Below are positions 49,030 through 55,723 of a DNA stretch of 61,130 nucleotides, piece after piece. The notes under the pieces were generated by a model that worked only from the letters and a program-made list of their open reading frames with translations, made no database searches and was not told the origin of the DNA. The position numbers were made by a program, and so were the translations under genes. The DNA is from an uncultured Bacilli bacterium (GTDB lineage: Bacteria; Bacillota_I; Bacilli_A; RF39; UBA660): the NCBI GenBank assembly GCA_910585915.1, contig CAJUGF010000004.1:1-61130 (forward strand). The letters are read 5' to 3'. Every line of letters begins with the position of its first letter. Position 1 is the stretch's first letter.

Positions 49030-49298
49030 AAAGAATAAAAGATAGTTATTTATTAGTAACTTTTTTTGCTGGGTTAGTGGTTAGTGGGTTTATGTTCGCT
49101 CATAATACACTAAACAAATATGATGAACTATTAAACAAACTTAACACTACACAACAGATGTCTTTAAAAAGCGTTATATGGAATGAATCCATTCCAAAGG
49201 GAGAGCGTGCAGCAGCTTGCGATGTTTATCTTGGAGCAGGCTACAATTCAATGACAAAAAAAGAATGCCAAAAAATATTAGAAAGTGAAGAAAAATAA
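49017..49298 (+). CDS. Membrane protein of the lysis module (93 aa)
   Basis: AGAAAGGAAA upstream. One N-terminal membrane helix (LLVTFFAGLVVSGFMFA), then a soluble part with two Cys (AAACDVYLGAGYNSMTKKEC). Could be a holin regulator or spanin-like factor. Confidence 0.6.
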   Translation: MEGLKRIKDSYLLVTFFAGLVVSGFMFAHNTLNKYDELLNKLNTTQQMSLKSVIWNESIPKGERAAACDVYLGAGYNSMTKKECQKILESEEK

Positions 49299-49474
49299 TG
49301 AAAAAAGCATGGAGTGATTTAAAGTCATTTGTAACAGTAGTAATGACTATAGCAATGGTTCTATTGCTATTTGTTCCTTACGAAGTTAATAAAGAAGTTT
49401 TAATGTTATTTAGTACGTCATATGGAGCAATAATGACGTATTTTTTTAATAAAAAAGATAAGGAGAGTAATTAA
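49298..49474 (+). CDS. Putative holin (58 aa)
   Basis: Two membrane helices (FVTVVMTIAMVLLLFV and EVLMLFSTSYGAIMTYFF) with a charged C-terminus KKDKESN, the size and topology of a small class II holin, just before the endolysin. Start overlaps the previous stop. Confidence 0.65.
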   Translation: MKKAWSDLKSFVTVVMTIAMVLLLFVPYEVNKEVLMLFSTSYGAIMTYFFNKKDKESN

Positions 49475-49475
49475 T

Positions 49476-49559
49476 ATGGAAGAAAATAAAGTACAAGAAA
49501 TTGAGGAAGTTATGAAAGAAGTAACAGAAGAGATTGTAGAAAGTTTTGAGGAGGTTTAA
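49476..49559 (+). CDS. Small acidic protein between holin and endolysin (27 aa)
   Basis: AAGGAGAG precedes ATG 49476. Helical and Glu/Val-rich (VQEIEEVMKEVTEEIVESFE). The good ribosome site and tight spacing support it. Confidence 0.45.
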   Translation: MEENKVQEIEEVMKEVTEEIVESFEEV

Positions 49560-49561
49560 TA

Positions 49562-50194
49562 ATGAGTAGAGTTTTAAATAAAAATCATATAGTAACTTAT
49601 AGTTACAAAAAAGGTGTTCACGATGGTATAGATCTAGTAGGCGAGGGATATACACTTGCAGATGTAAAAGCACATTCTACGGGAACGGTAGTATCAGTAA
49701 GAAAAGACTACCAAACTACTGATAAAACTGGAAATAGCTACGGAAACTACGTAAAAATTAAACATGAAGGTGGATACGAAACTCTTTATGCACATTTGAA
49801 ATTTGGAAGTGTTTGTGTAAATGTAGGCGACGTAGTAACTTGTGGGCAAAAGATTGGTTCTATGGGAGCGACTGGATATTGCTTCGGAGCACATACACAT
49901 TTTGAAGTTAGAAAAGATGGTGTGAAAATAGATCCAACTCAATTTATAAATTCTGATTTGCCAAAAATTCAAAAAATAGAACCAGTTCAACAACCAACAC
50001 CACAACCACAGCAAAAATCACAAGCAGATGTTCTTGAAATTGTAAAAAGAACCATTCGTGGAGATTTTGGAAATCAGCCAGAACGTCAAAAAAAGATTGA
50101 AAGTCTAGGTTTCAATTACGAGGAAGTTAGAAAACAAGTAAATCTAAATTATCAACATGGAACGACTAGATGGGACAATGTTAAATTGTATTAA
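49562..50194 (+). CDS. Endolysin: M23 peptidase with Cpl-7 wall-binding repeat
   Basis: 210 aa; TTGAGGAGG upstream. LytM/M23 zinc peptidase with His20 and Asp24 (HDGID) and His111, His113 (AHTHFEV). A Pro/Gln linker leads to one Cpl-7 (CW_7) repeat: DVLEIVKRTIRGDFGNQPER then QKKIESLGFNYEEVRKQVN. M23 enzymes cut peptide cross-bridges, so this phage lyses by endopeptidase rather than amidase. Confidence 0.88.
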   Translation: MSRVLNKNHIVTYSYKKGVHDGIDLVGEGYTLADVKAHSTGTVVSVRKDYQTTDKTGNSYGNYVKIKHEGGYETLYAHLKFGSVCVNVGDVVTCGQKIGSMGATGYCFGAHTHFEVRKDGVKIDPTQFINSDLPKIQKIEPVQQPTPQPQQKSQADVLEIVKRTIRGDFGNQPERQKKIESLGFNYEEVRKQVNLNYQHGTTRWDNVKLY

Positions 50195-50199
50195 AATTA

Positions 50200-50232
50200 A
50201 AGGATAATCTCAATCGAGGTTATCCTTTTTTT
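50200..50232. terminator. Late-operon terminator
   Basis: AAGGATAATCTC, loop AATC, GAGGTTATCCTT, then T6. It lies over the last codons of the convergent RHH gene. Confidence 0.8.
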
Positions 50233-50368
50233 GTTTGTCTAAATTTAAATCTTTTCTAATTAAAGATAGAACATAATCTTGAAAAGATGAGATGTTTCTT
50301 TTTATCATTTCTATTTTAATTTTTTTATATTCTTCTTCTTCAATTCTAATAGTCTGTTTTTTTATCAT
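50210..50368 (-). CDS. Ribbon-helix-helix regulator (52 aa)
   Basis: Minus-strand ATG at 50368 with AGAAAGAAG upstream. Strand KKQTIRIEEEEYKKIKIEMI, then helix NISSFQDYVLSLIRKDL: an Arc/CopG-type DNA binder. Second gene of a two-gene operon behind the 85-aa acidic protein; the 26-bp palindrome at 50672 is the likely operator. Confidence 0.7.
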   Translation of the reverse strand: MIKKQTIRIEEEEYKKIKIEMIKRNISSFQDYVLSLIRKDLNLDKQKKDNLD

Positions 50369-50383
50369 TTATATAGCTTCTTT

Positions 50384-50641
50384 CTATTTACAATCAATAT
50401 CATCAACGACTTCGATAATATCATCATCTTCATCAACGATAACTTCTTGTAAAGTGGCTATATCTTTATATAATCTTACATGATTATCATCCCAATGCAT
50501 TTTGCTTTCGAATTTTTCAAATTCTTGTTTAGCTTCTTTTAAATTATCAAACATTTTTTGATCATATTCAAAATAAATTCCTTTTCCTTCTTTTTCGTTT
50601 TTCATTTCTTCCTCTTCATAATAAATACAATATTTTTTCAT
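50384..50641 (-). CDS. Acidic protein in an operon with RHH (85 aa)
   Basis: GAAAGAAGGAATTG upstream. Glu/Asp-rich ends (CIYYEEEEMKNEKEG, VIVDEDDDIIEVVDDID). No catalytic motif visible. Could be the partner of the RHH protein in a toxin-antitoxin-like or anti-host pair; unproven. Confidence 0.6.
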   Translation of the reverse strand: MKKYCIYYEEEEMKNEKEGKGIYFEYDQKMFDNLKEAKQEFEKFESKMHWDDNHVRLYKDIATLQEVIVDEDDDIIEVVDDIDCK

Positions 50642-50664
50642 TACAATTCCTTCTTTCTGAATTA

Positions 50665-50697
50665 ATTATAGCATATTGACGTCATGACGTCAATATG
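50665..50697 (-). promoter_or_regulatory. Promoter and 26-bp palindromic operator
   Basis: Minus strand TTGACG (50693-50688), 17 bp, TATAAT (50670-50665). Bases 50672-50697 form a perfect palindrome with half site CATATTGACGTCA, containing two adjacent TGACGTCA units across -35 and spacer. Confidence 0.8.
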
Positions 50698-50866
50698 TTT
50701 TTGAAAAATTATATTTTTTTATTTTCTACAGATTGAATTGAAGTATTGAATAGTTAAATAATTATCATCAGTTTAAAAAAAGGAAGAAATAAATTCTTCC
50801 CATAACATGAATTAGACTTTCGTCCAGAAACAAAGTATCACATTATATACAAAATGTCAAATAAGT

Positions 50867-50973
50867 TTGCTAAGAGGAATTGCAAAAGGTATAATATAGA
50901 TGAGAACAAAAAAGAGATACTCTTGTATCTGTTCTCAATTACGTTTCTGCGTCTCTTAATTGAGACGCTTTTT
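50867..50973 (+). ncRNA. Candidate antitoxin RNA of a type I system
   Basis: TTGCTA (50867-50872), 17 bp, TATAAT (50890-50895), start near G50902. The RNA folds GAGAAC/GTTCTC around AGATAC/GTATCT, then terminator GCGTCTC (50949-50955), GAGACGC (50962-50968), T5. About 72 nt. It is antisense to the 3' end of the toxin mRNA, including the stop codon. Confidence 0.65.
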
Positions 50974-51031
50974 ATTTATCTTTGTCTTTAATCAAAATTA
51001 TCAAAATAATTAGTATTATTAGATATTCCAT
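50972..51031 (-). CDS. Candidate type I toxin peptide (19 aa)
   Basis: MEYLIILIILIILIKDKDK: a short hydrophobic helix with a charged tail, as in type I toxins such as Ibs. AGGAAGT ends 5 bases before the ATG. Minus-strand promoter TCGACA (51119-51114), 17 bp, TATAAT (51096-51091). The transcript would end at AGATAC/GTATCT plus U6 (50930-50908), so its 3' region overlaps the convergent RNA by about 65 bases. Confidence 0.62.
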   Translation of the reverse strand: MEYLIILIILIILIKDKDK

Positions 51032-51112
51032 AGCTACTTCCTAATATCATAATAATCACCCCACATAAAAGACACAAAAGTACCTTAACAATTATAACAA
51101 TCGATCACTAAG

Positions 51113-51141
51113 TTGTCGATATTTGTCGTTCAAAATATATC
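51113..51141 (+). promoter_or_regulatory. Divergent promoter for the 51189 gene
   Basis: TTGTCG (51113-51118), 17 bp, TATATC (51136-51141). Its -35 overlaps that of the toxin promoter on the other strand. Confidence 0.45.
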
Positions 51142-51188
51142 ACAAAATGTCTGAATTTGTGTTATTTTTGTTTTGGGGGGATTTTTGC

Positions 51189-51326
51189 GTGACAAGAAAT
51201 CAATTAGAAAGAAAGTTAAATTATTTGAGAAAAGAAATTATATATTATAGTAGAGTATTTCCACAAAGTAATAAAATAGCAATATTAAAAAGTGAGTATA
51301 GGTATTACATAAAATTGACAAAATAA
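51189..51326 (+). CDS. Small basic protein (45 aa)
   Basis: GTG 51189 with GGGGGG 8 bases upstream; an in-frame ATG at 51123 has no ribosome site. Basic and Tyr-rich (TRNQLERKLNYLRKEIIYYS). It contains the first copy of a 19-bp repeat that recurs before the Panacea gene. Confidence 0.5.
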   Translation: MTRNQLERKLNYLRKEIIYYSRVFPQSNKIAILKSEYRYYIKLTK

Positions 51327-51403
51327 TTGTCTATTATATGATATTTATGTTGTGGGTGATTGTACTTGACAAAATTACAAAAAGTAGTAGAGTATTTCCA
51401 CAA
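51248..51403 (+). repeat. 19-bp direct repeat and hairpin before the Panacea gene
   Basis: TAGTAGAGTATTTCCACAA occurs at 51248-51266 and 51385-51403. Just downstream TATTCTA, TTTT, TAGAATA (51411-51428) forms an inverted repeat before the ribosome site at 51441. Confidence 0.6.
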
Positions 51404-51455
51404 CTTATGTTATTCTATTTTTAGAATAGGAAAACTAATTAGAGGTGAAAAAAAT

Positions 51456-51961
51456 ATGAATCAAATTTATAGTGCATTAGATATTGCAACTTGGTTCATC
51501 TACAAAAATTATGCAGAAAAAAAAGAAAATCAGGCAAGTAATGATGATTATGAAGTATATGAAAGTTTAACACATTTAAAATTACAAAAATTATTATATT
51601 ATGCTCAAGGAATATCTTTATCTCAAAATGATTGTGTACTTTTTAAAGAAAAAATAGAAGCATGGGAACACGGACCAGTTGTAAAAAGTGTTTTTAATAA
51701 GTTTTCTTCTAAAGGAAGAACAGAAATAACAATAGAAGATGTTTCAGATGCTAATATTATTAGGAAAATAGAATCTGATACAAAAGCGAGAGAAGTATAA
51801 ATATAACTTATGATAACTTTGCTATTTATACAGCATGGCAATTAAGAAATATGACACATAAACAAGGAAGCCCATGGTATAAATCTTATTTTCCTAACCT
51901 AAACAAAGAAATAAAAATTGATATAATAAAAGAATATTTTGATAAAGAAGTAATGGAATAA
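51456..51961 (+). pseudogene. Panacea-domain (DUF4065/SocA-like) antitoxin, frameshifted
   Basis: ATG 51456 after AGAGGTGA. ALDIATWFIYKN, LTHLKLQKLLYYAQGI and EAWEHGPVVKSVF are typical Panacea motifs. The frame stops at 51798-51800 after KAREV. One extra T at about 51799 would restore LNITYDNFAIYTAWQLRNMT and the end VME at TAA 51959-51961. Panacea proteins act as antitoxins for many unrelated toxins (PanAT). Either a natural loss or a sequencing error. Confidence 0.75.
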
Positions 51962-52353
51962 TGGCAACAAAAAGAGTAAAAACGCATTCTTTAATCAATA
52001 ATAAATTCTGCACAAATTGCTTTAATCCAACACATATTAAATTTAACTTTTCTTTCATAACATATGATGATAATTTTTTAGAAGAATATCAGGTGCAACT
52101 TTTAAAAAGAATAAGAGAACTTTCATCAGTACCTTATCTAGAAATGATATCGTGGTCAAAAAATATAGGGATAGAAATAGAAAAAATTAATATAAAAAAA
52201 GATATATCAAATGATTTTTTTCTAGGGAATAGTCATCGTGATTTTGATGATAAAAAATTTGCAATTTTTCGATTATATACTAATAATAATCCTATTGTTG
52301 CAAGAGTTATAGGAAGATTGATTAATAAAGTCTTTTATATATTTTTTTATTGA
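51961..52353 (+). CDS. Putative PanT-type toxin partner (130 aa)
   Basis: ATG 51961 shares its A with the antitoxin stop codon, the coupling expected of a toxin-antitoxin pair. FNPTHIKFNFSFITYDDNFL, a central helical part and a hydrophobic C-terminus (RVIGRLINKVFYIFFY). I do not recognise its family; toxin role is inferred from position. Confidence 0.55.
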   Translation: MATKRVKTHSLINNKFCTNCFNPTHIKFNFSFITYDDNFLEEYQVQLLKRIRELSSVPYLEMISWSKNIGIEIEKINIKKDISNDFFLGNSHRDFDDKKFAIFRLYTNNNPIVARVIGRLINKVFYIFFY

Positions 52354-52394
52354 TATAGGTGGAGATTTATATAACCATTAATTTGTGATATAAT

Positions 52395-52436
52395 AAAAAA
52401 GTCTTAGGTGACCCGTGTGGGCCTAGGACTTTTTAT
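52395..52436. terminator. Bidirectional terminator
   Basis: AAAAAGTCTTAGG and CCTAGGACTTTTT with inner CCC/GGG, A-run before and T-run after: serves the toxin gene on plus and the HNH gene on minus. Confidence 0.8.
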
Positions 52437-52984
52437 TTTATATAACTTTTCCCAAACATTCTTATAAATTCATCCAACTCTCCATAATAACTCAACCAGT
52501 AATCTCTGCATCTATCATGCCAGTACTGATTAAATGATTCATCTTCTTGCAGAGTAGAGTGATGATATTCACACAAAGGTATTACGAATCCATATTTCAT
52601 AGAACGTTGCCGATTACGTCCTGAAAAAAGCTCGTGTTTTGTAATAGATCCAAAACACTCTTTATTTGCATAAAAGCATGTTTTTAAGTCATCAATAAAC
52701 ACAGAATAGCGATTTCTTTCGAGTTTAGTTAGCTTTGATGATTTCTGTTTTATTTTATGGCTATTTGATTTTCTCTGCACATTTCTGTAGAGCTCTGTGT
52801 TATTCTCTGCAGAGATATTAGAATTATGCTTTCCTGTTGAACTATCCGAAAATTTCGGAAGGTTCCTATATTCAAAATACTTGCAATCATACTTATTACA
52901 TTTTTTAATATCAATTATTTTATTTGTTTTTTTACATTCAAATTTCTTGTTTATTTTTATTTTTAGATATTTACAATTTGCCAT
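52433..52984 (-). CDS. HNH-like phage endonuclease family protein
   Basis: 183 aa. N-terminal Cys-rich part (CKYLKIKINKKFECKK, CNKYDCKYF), Ser/Asn-rich linker, then a C-terminal domain with CFYANKECFGSITKHELFSG, PLCEYHHSTLQED and WLSYYGELDEFIRMFGKSY, the pattern of small phage HNH-type proteins. Last gene of the prophage, transcribed away from attR. Confidence 0.65.
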   Translation of the reverse strand: MANCKYLKIKINKKFECKKTNKIIDIKKCNKYDCKYFEYRNLPKFSDSSTGKHNSNISAENNTELYRNVQRKSNSHKIKQKSSKLTKLERNRYSVFIDDLKTCFYANKECFGSITKHELFSGRNRQRSMKYGFVIPLCEYHHSTLQEDESFNQYWHDRCRDYWLSYYGELDEFIRMFGKSYIK

Positions 52985-53019
52985 TTTTTATACTTTAATC
53001 TTTGCTAGAAAATGCTTCA

Positions 53020-53040
53020 AAAACTAACATACAACTAACA
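53020..53040. repeat. Right integrase arm-type sites
   Basis: AAAACTAACA (53020-53029) and ACAACTAACA (53031-53040), 11 bp apart, mirroring the left pair at 11780-11800. Confidence 0.6.
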
Positions 53041-53078
53041 AATAGTGCGATTTTACTAGGAAAAATAGACTATAAAAA

Positions 53079-53104
53079 GGGTTCAAGTCCCTTCGCCTGC
53101 ACCA
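53079..53104 (+). repeat. attR core (26-bp direct repeat)
   Basis: Exact copy of 11676-11701. No other tRNA part precedes it, so this is the displaced 3' end of the original tRNA-Leu gene. Confidence 0.93.
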
Positions 53105-53145
53105 TATAGATAGGAAACTCGAACTTTTCGAGTAAGTAATAGATT

Positions 53146-53169
53146 ACTAACAGAAATGTTAGTTTTTTT
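53146..53169 (+). terminator. Original tRNA-operon terminator, displaced
   Basis: ACTAACA, loop GAAA, TGTTAGT, T6. It would lie about 45 bases after tRNA-Leu in the uninfected chromosome. A second hairpin CTCGAA/TTCGAG is at 53118-53132. Confidence 0.65.
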
Positions 53170-53317
53170 GTTGTTTTAAAGAAGGCTAGGAAAGTTAATA
53201 AGATACTTGTATCAGTAGGAGCAATGTCAATAAAAAAAGCTTGTTCAATTAGAAAAGATAATGAATTATTTATAATTAAATCAAAATAATAAATTGGAAT
53301 CAAAATACAATTTAATG

Positions 53318-53345
53318 AGCAGACTAGAAATAGTTTGCTTTTTTA
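53318..53345 (+). terminator. Terminator in the decayed flank
   Basis: AGCAGACTA, GAAA, TAGTTTGCT (one G-T pair), T6. Upstream (53170-53317) only a possible 21-codon remnant at 53224-53289 is seen. Confidence 0.6.
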
Positions 53346-53463
53346 TGTATAATTATAGTACAAAGTTAAAAAAACGGTTCTAGTTGTTAGTCCAGACATC
53401 AGTAACCTGCCTCCTAAGGTTGTCTGTTCTTTGTATATTTTTACAAGTAGGAGGTTAATTTGT

Positions 53464-53750
53464 ATGAATAAGATACAAATTAAATTGACACTTATTTGAT
53501 GGTGTTTTTGAAAGAGTATTTGGCAATAAATTAGAAGTTGCTAAAGTTACTTTTGGTGCAGAGCCAAAAGAGATAGGTTATTTTTACAATTGAAGTCACA
53601 CCTTATTTTAGGAAAACATTGAATTATCAAAGAGGAAGCAGTAGAAATAGTCACACAACTAGCATTTTATTCTGGATGGCCAAAAGCATGGAGTGCATTT
53701 GATCTTATTAAAGTGGTTTATAGTGATGAAGAGTATGATAAGTTAAAGTA
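53464..53750 (+). pseudogene. Decayed gene with carboxymuconolactone decarboxylase-like end
   Basis: TAGGAGGTT (53448-53456) precedes ATG 53464, but the frame stops after 11 codons. Later segments read VAKVTFGAEPKEIGYFYN and EEAVEIVTQLAFYSGWPKAW then SAFDLIKVVYSDEEY, the latter typical of CMD-family proteins, separated by stops. At least two disabling changes. Confidence 0.6.
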
Positions 53751-53954
53751 GTGCAGTAAACAGCATATTTTATAATAACTGTGAGGTGTGAGCGATGAAT
53801 AAGTAATGAGATTTTATATGAAACAGATGATGGAAAAAATCAATGTTGATGTAATACGAGAAAAATGAAACAACTTGGCTTACTCAAAAAAGCCTAACAG
53901 ATTATAATATAGGTGACAAATATACTAAAAGATTACATTATTAAAGGATTTAAA

Positions 53955-54090
53955 AATGTTAAAGAAAGATTATAAGAATAAAAGCATTTTAGTAGTAACA
54001 CATGTTGGTATAATTTATGCCATTCATAGGATATTAAAGATGCCAAAGAGAATGGTAAATAACCTAGAAATTGTCGAAATAGTGCTTTAA
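53955..54090 (+). pseudogene. Histidine-phosphatase (phosphoglycerate mutase-like) remnant
   Basis: LKKDYKNKSILVVTHVGIIY then AIHRILKMPKRMVNNLEIVE resembles the end of a histidine phosphatase (VTHGG motif with Gly changed to Val). The catalytic N-terminal RHG part is missing; 53751-53954 is unreadable debris. Confidence 0.55.
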
Positions 54091-54204
54091 TGTAATTAAA
54101 AAATATATGTTTGAATTGAAGAAAAATGAAGTTTCTGTTAAGTGTGTGAAAAATTAGAATTTTATAGTATAATATAAAGAAGAGTTTTAAAGGAGCTGAA
54201 TAAA

Positions 54205-54573
54205 ATGAAGTATGCTAAAGAATTGATGATTATTTTGCTTTTTTCATTTATAGGTGAGGTATTAAATCATTTGATTCCACTACCTATACCTGCAAGTATA
54301 TATGGCATGGTTTTACTTTTTATTTCGCTTGCGACAAAATTTATAAAATTAGAGCAAGTGGAAGAAACAGCAGAATTTTTGTTATCAATAATGTTGATAT
54401 TTTTTGTACCTGCATCTGTAGGAATCATGGACACCTTTTTTGCTTATAAATCAAGTATGGCTTTTATAGTTATCATTGTTATTATTTCAACTATTGTTGT
54501 TATGGCAACAACTGGGTTGGTATCACAGTTTATTATAAAACTAATAAATAAAAAGACGAAAGTAGGGAAATAG
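54205..54573 (+). CDS. lrgA: LrgA/CidA family holin-like protein
   Basis: 122 aa, four membrane helices: ELMIILLFSFIGEVLNHLI, LPIPASIYGMVLLFISL (family signature), LLSIMLIFFVPASVGIMD, and a C-terminal helix. AAAGGAGCTG upstream; a TATAAT at 54168-54173 is the likely -10. LrgAB controls autolysis and pyruvate movement across the membrane. Confidence 0.9.
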   Translation: MKYAKELMIILLFSFIGEVLNHLIPLPIPASIYGMVLLFISLATKFIKLEQVEETAEFLLSIMLIFFVPASVGIMDTFFAYKSSMAFIVIIVIISTIVVMATTGLVSQFIIKLINKKTKVGK

Positions 54574-54575
54574 GA

Positions 54576-55274
54576 ATGCAAGAATTTTTACAACAAACCA
54601 ATTACTTTGGATTTGTACTGACATTAATTATATATTACTTATCTGTTCTTTTAAAGAACAAGGTAAAGAAGAATTTATTTAATCCCTTATTAGTAACTAC
54701 AATTATTATAGTTGCTATATTACTTATTTTTAATATTGACTATGAAACTTATAATATTGGTGCCAAATATATTTCATACTTTTTAACACCAACGACTGTA
54801 TGTTTGGCAATTCCCTTATATAAACAAATAAAGGTTATAAAGAAAAACATGATTGGTATTTTATCAGGGATAGTAGCAGGGGTACTTGCGAATGCCATTG
54901 TAATTGTTGGTTTTACAATGTTATTTAAAATTGAAAATGAGTTAGGAACGTCATTACTGTCTAAATCGATAACGGCACCAATCGCGATTGAATTAACCAA
55001 TGAATTAGGCGGAATATCCTCTATAACTGTGTTTGCAGTAATACTATCAGGTATTATTGGCGCAGCAATCGCCCCATCAGTGTTCAAAATTCTACACATT
55101 AAGGACGAGACAGCCCAAGGGCTTGCTTGTGGTACTTCTGCCCATGGTTCAGGGACAACAACAGCTTTGGAATTAGGCAAAATTCAAGGTGCGATGAGTG
55201 GATTAGCGATTATTGCGACAGGCTTAATTACGACAATCATAGTACCGATCGTTAATCATATATTTTTTACTTAG
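54576..55274 (+). CDS. lrgB: LrgB/CidB family membrane protein
   Basis: 232 aa, multi-pass. Conserved KSITAPIAIELTNELGG and GLACGTSAHGSGTTTALELG are the LrgB signature. Two bases after lrgA; AGTAGGGAAATAGG upstream. Works with LrgA. Confidence 0.92.
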   Translation: MQEFLQQTNYFGFVLTLIIYYLSVLLKNKVKKNLFNPLLVTTIIIVAILLIFNIDYETYNIGAKYISYFLTPTTVCLAIPLYKQIKVIKKNMIGILSGIVAGVLANAIVIVGFTMLFKIENELGTSLLSKSITAPIAIELTNELGGISSITVFAVILSGIIGAAIAPSVFKILHIKDETAQGLACGTSAHGSGTTTALELGKIQGAMSGLAIIATGLITTIIVPIVNHIFFT

Positions 55275-55723
55275 TAAATTTGAATTAATAAAATGATTGT
55301 TGACGATTGAGGAGATATCTACTATAAAGAATCTAAAAGAAATTTTGTGTTATACTATATAAAATATGAATTTTAGCAGTAACAAGGCTACCCAAAATTA
55401 AAATTAGATAGGATATATATGGAAAAGGTAAATAACGATGTATGGAATTTAGATTTTGATGAATAAACTTTAAATTATATTAATTCTAAATTATCAGATT
55501 GTTATATATGTAATCTAGATGGAAAAGTTATTATTGGTAATTAGTTTAAAAAACATGATTTTCTTTATTGAATTGTATTTTTTATTCAACGATTATTTTA
55601 AAGTCCTAATGATAAAGTAATATCCATTTTATCAATATGGACTTTTTCTTGTTTTATTTGTGTACCAATATTTATTTTGTAATCAAAATTGATTATATCT
55701 AGTGTTTTAAAATAATACGGTAT
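55275..55723 (+). other. Gene-free stretch with one terminator
   Basis: No supported ORF: a 15-codon remnant near 55420 and scattered stops. A long hairpin AAGTCC and TGATAAA with TTTATCA and GGACTT, then T-run, lies at 55601-55649. Confidence 0.6.

Larger units (their letters stand above)
11676..53104. mobile_element. Integrated siphovirus-type prophage
   Basis: A 41.4-kb element bounded by a perfect 26-bp repeat at the tRNA-Leu 3' end. It contains integrase, CI/Cro switch, replication and recombination genes, terminase, portal, scaffold, capsid, connectors, tail chaperones, tape measure, tail proteins, holin and endolysin in canonical order. All structural frames look intact, so it may be inducible. 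The tape measure is short for a siphovirus (721 aa), which predicts a short tail. Confidence 0.95.

Noticed and set aside
50292..50483. Plus-strand 63-aa hydrophobic ORF
   Set aside because: It lies opposite the RHH and acidic genes, which have good ribosome sites and a promoter; Ser/Ile-rich composition is a typical shadow.
52387..52395. TGATATAAT as a promoter on the plus strand
   Set aside because: The next element is a terminator hairpin starting at once, so no useful transcript would result.
53224..53289. 21-codon ORF after attR
   Set aside because: Ribosome site too close, no context; sits in decayed sequence.
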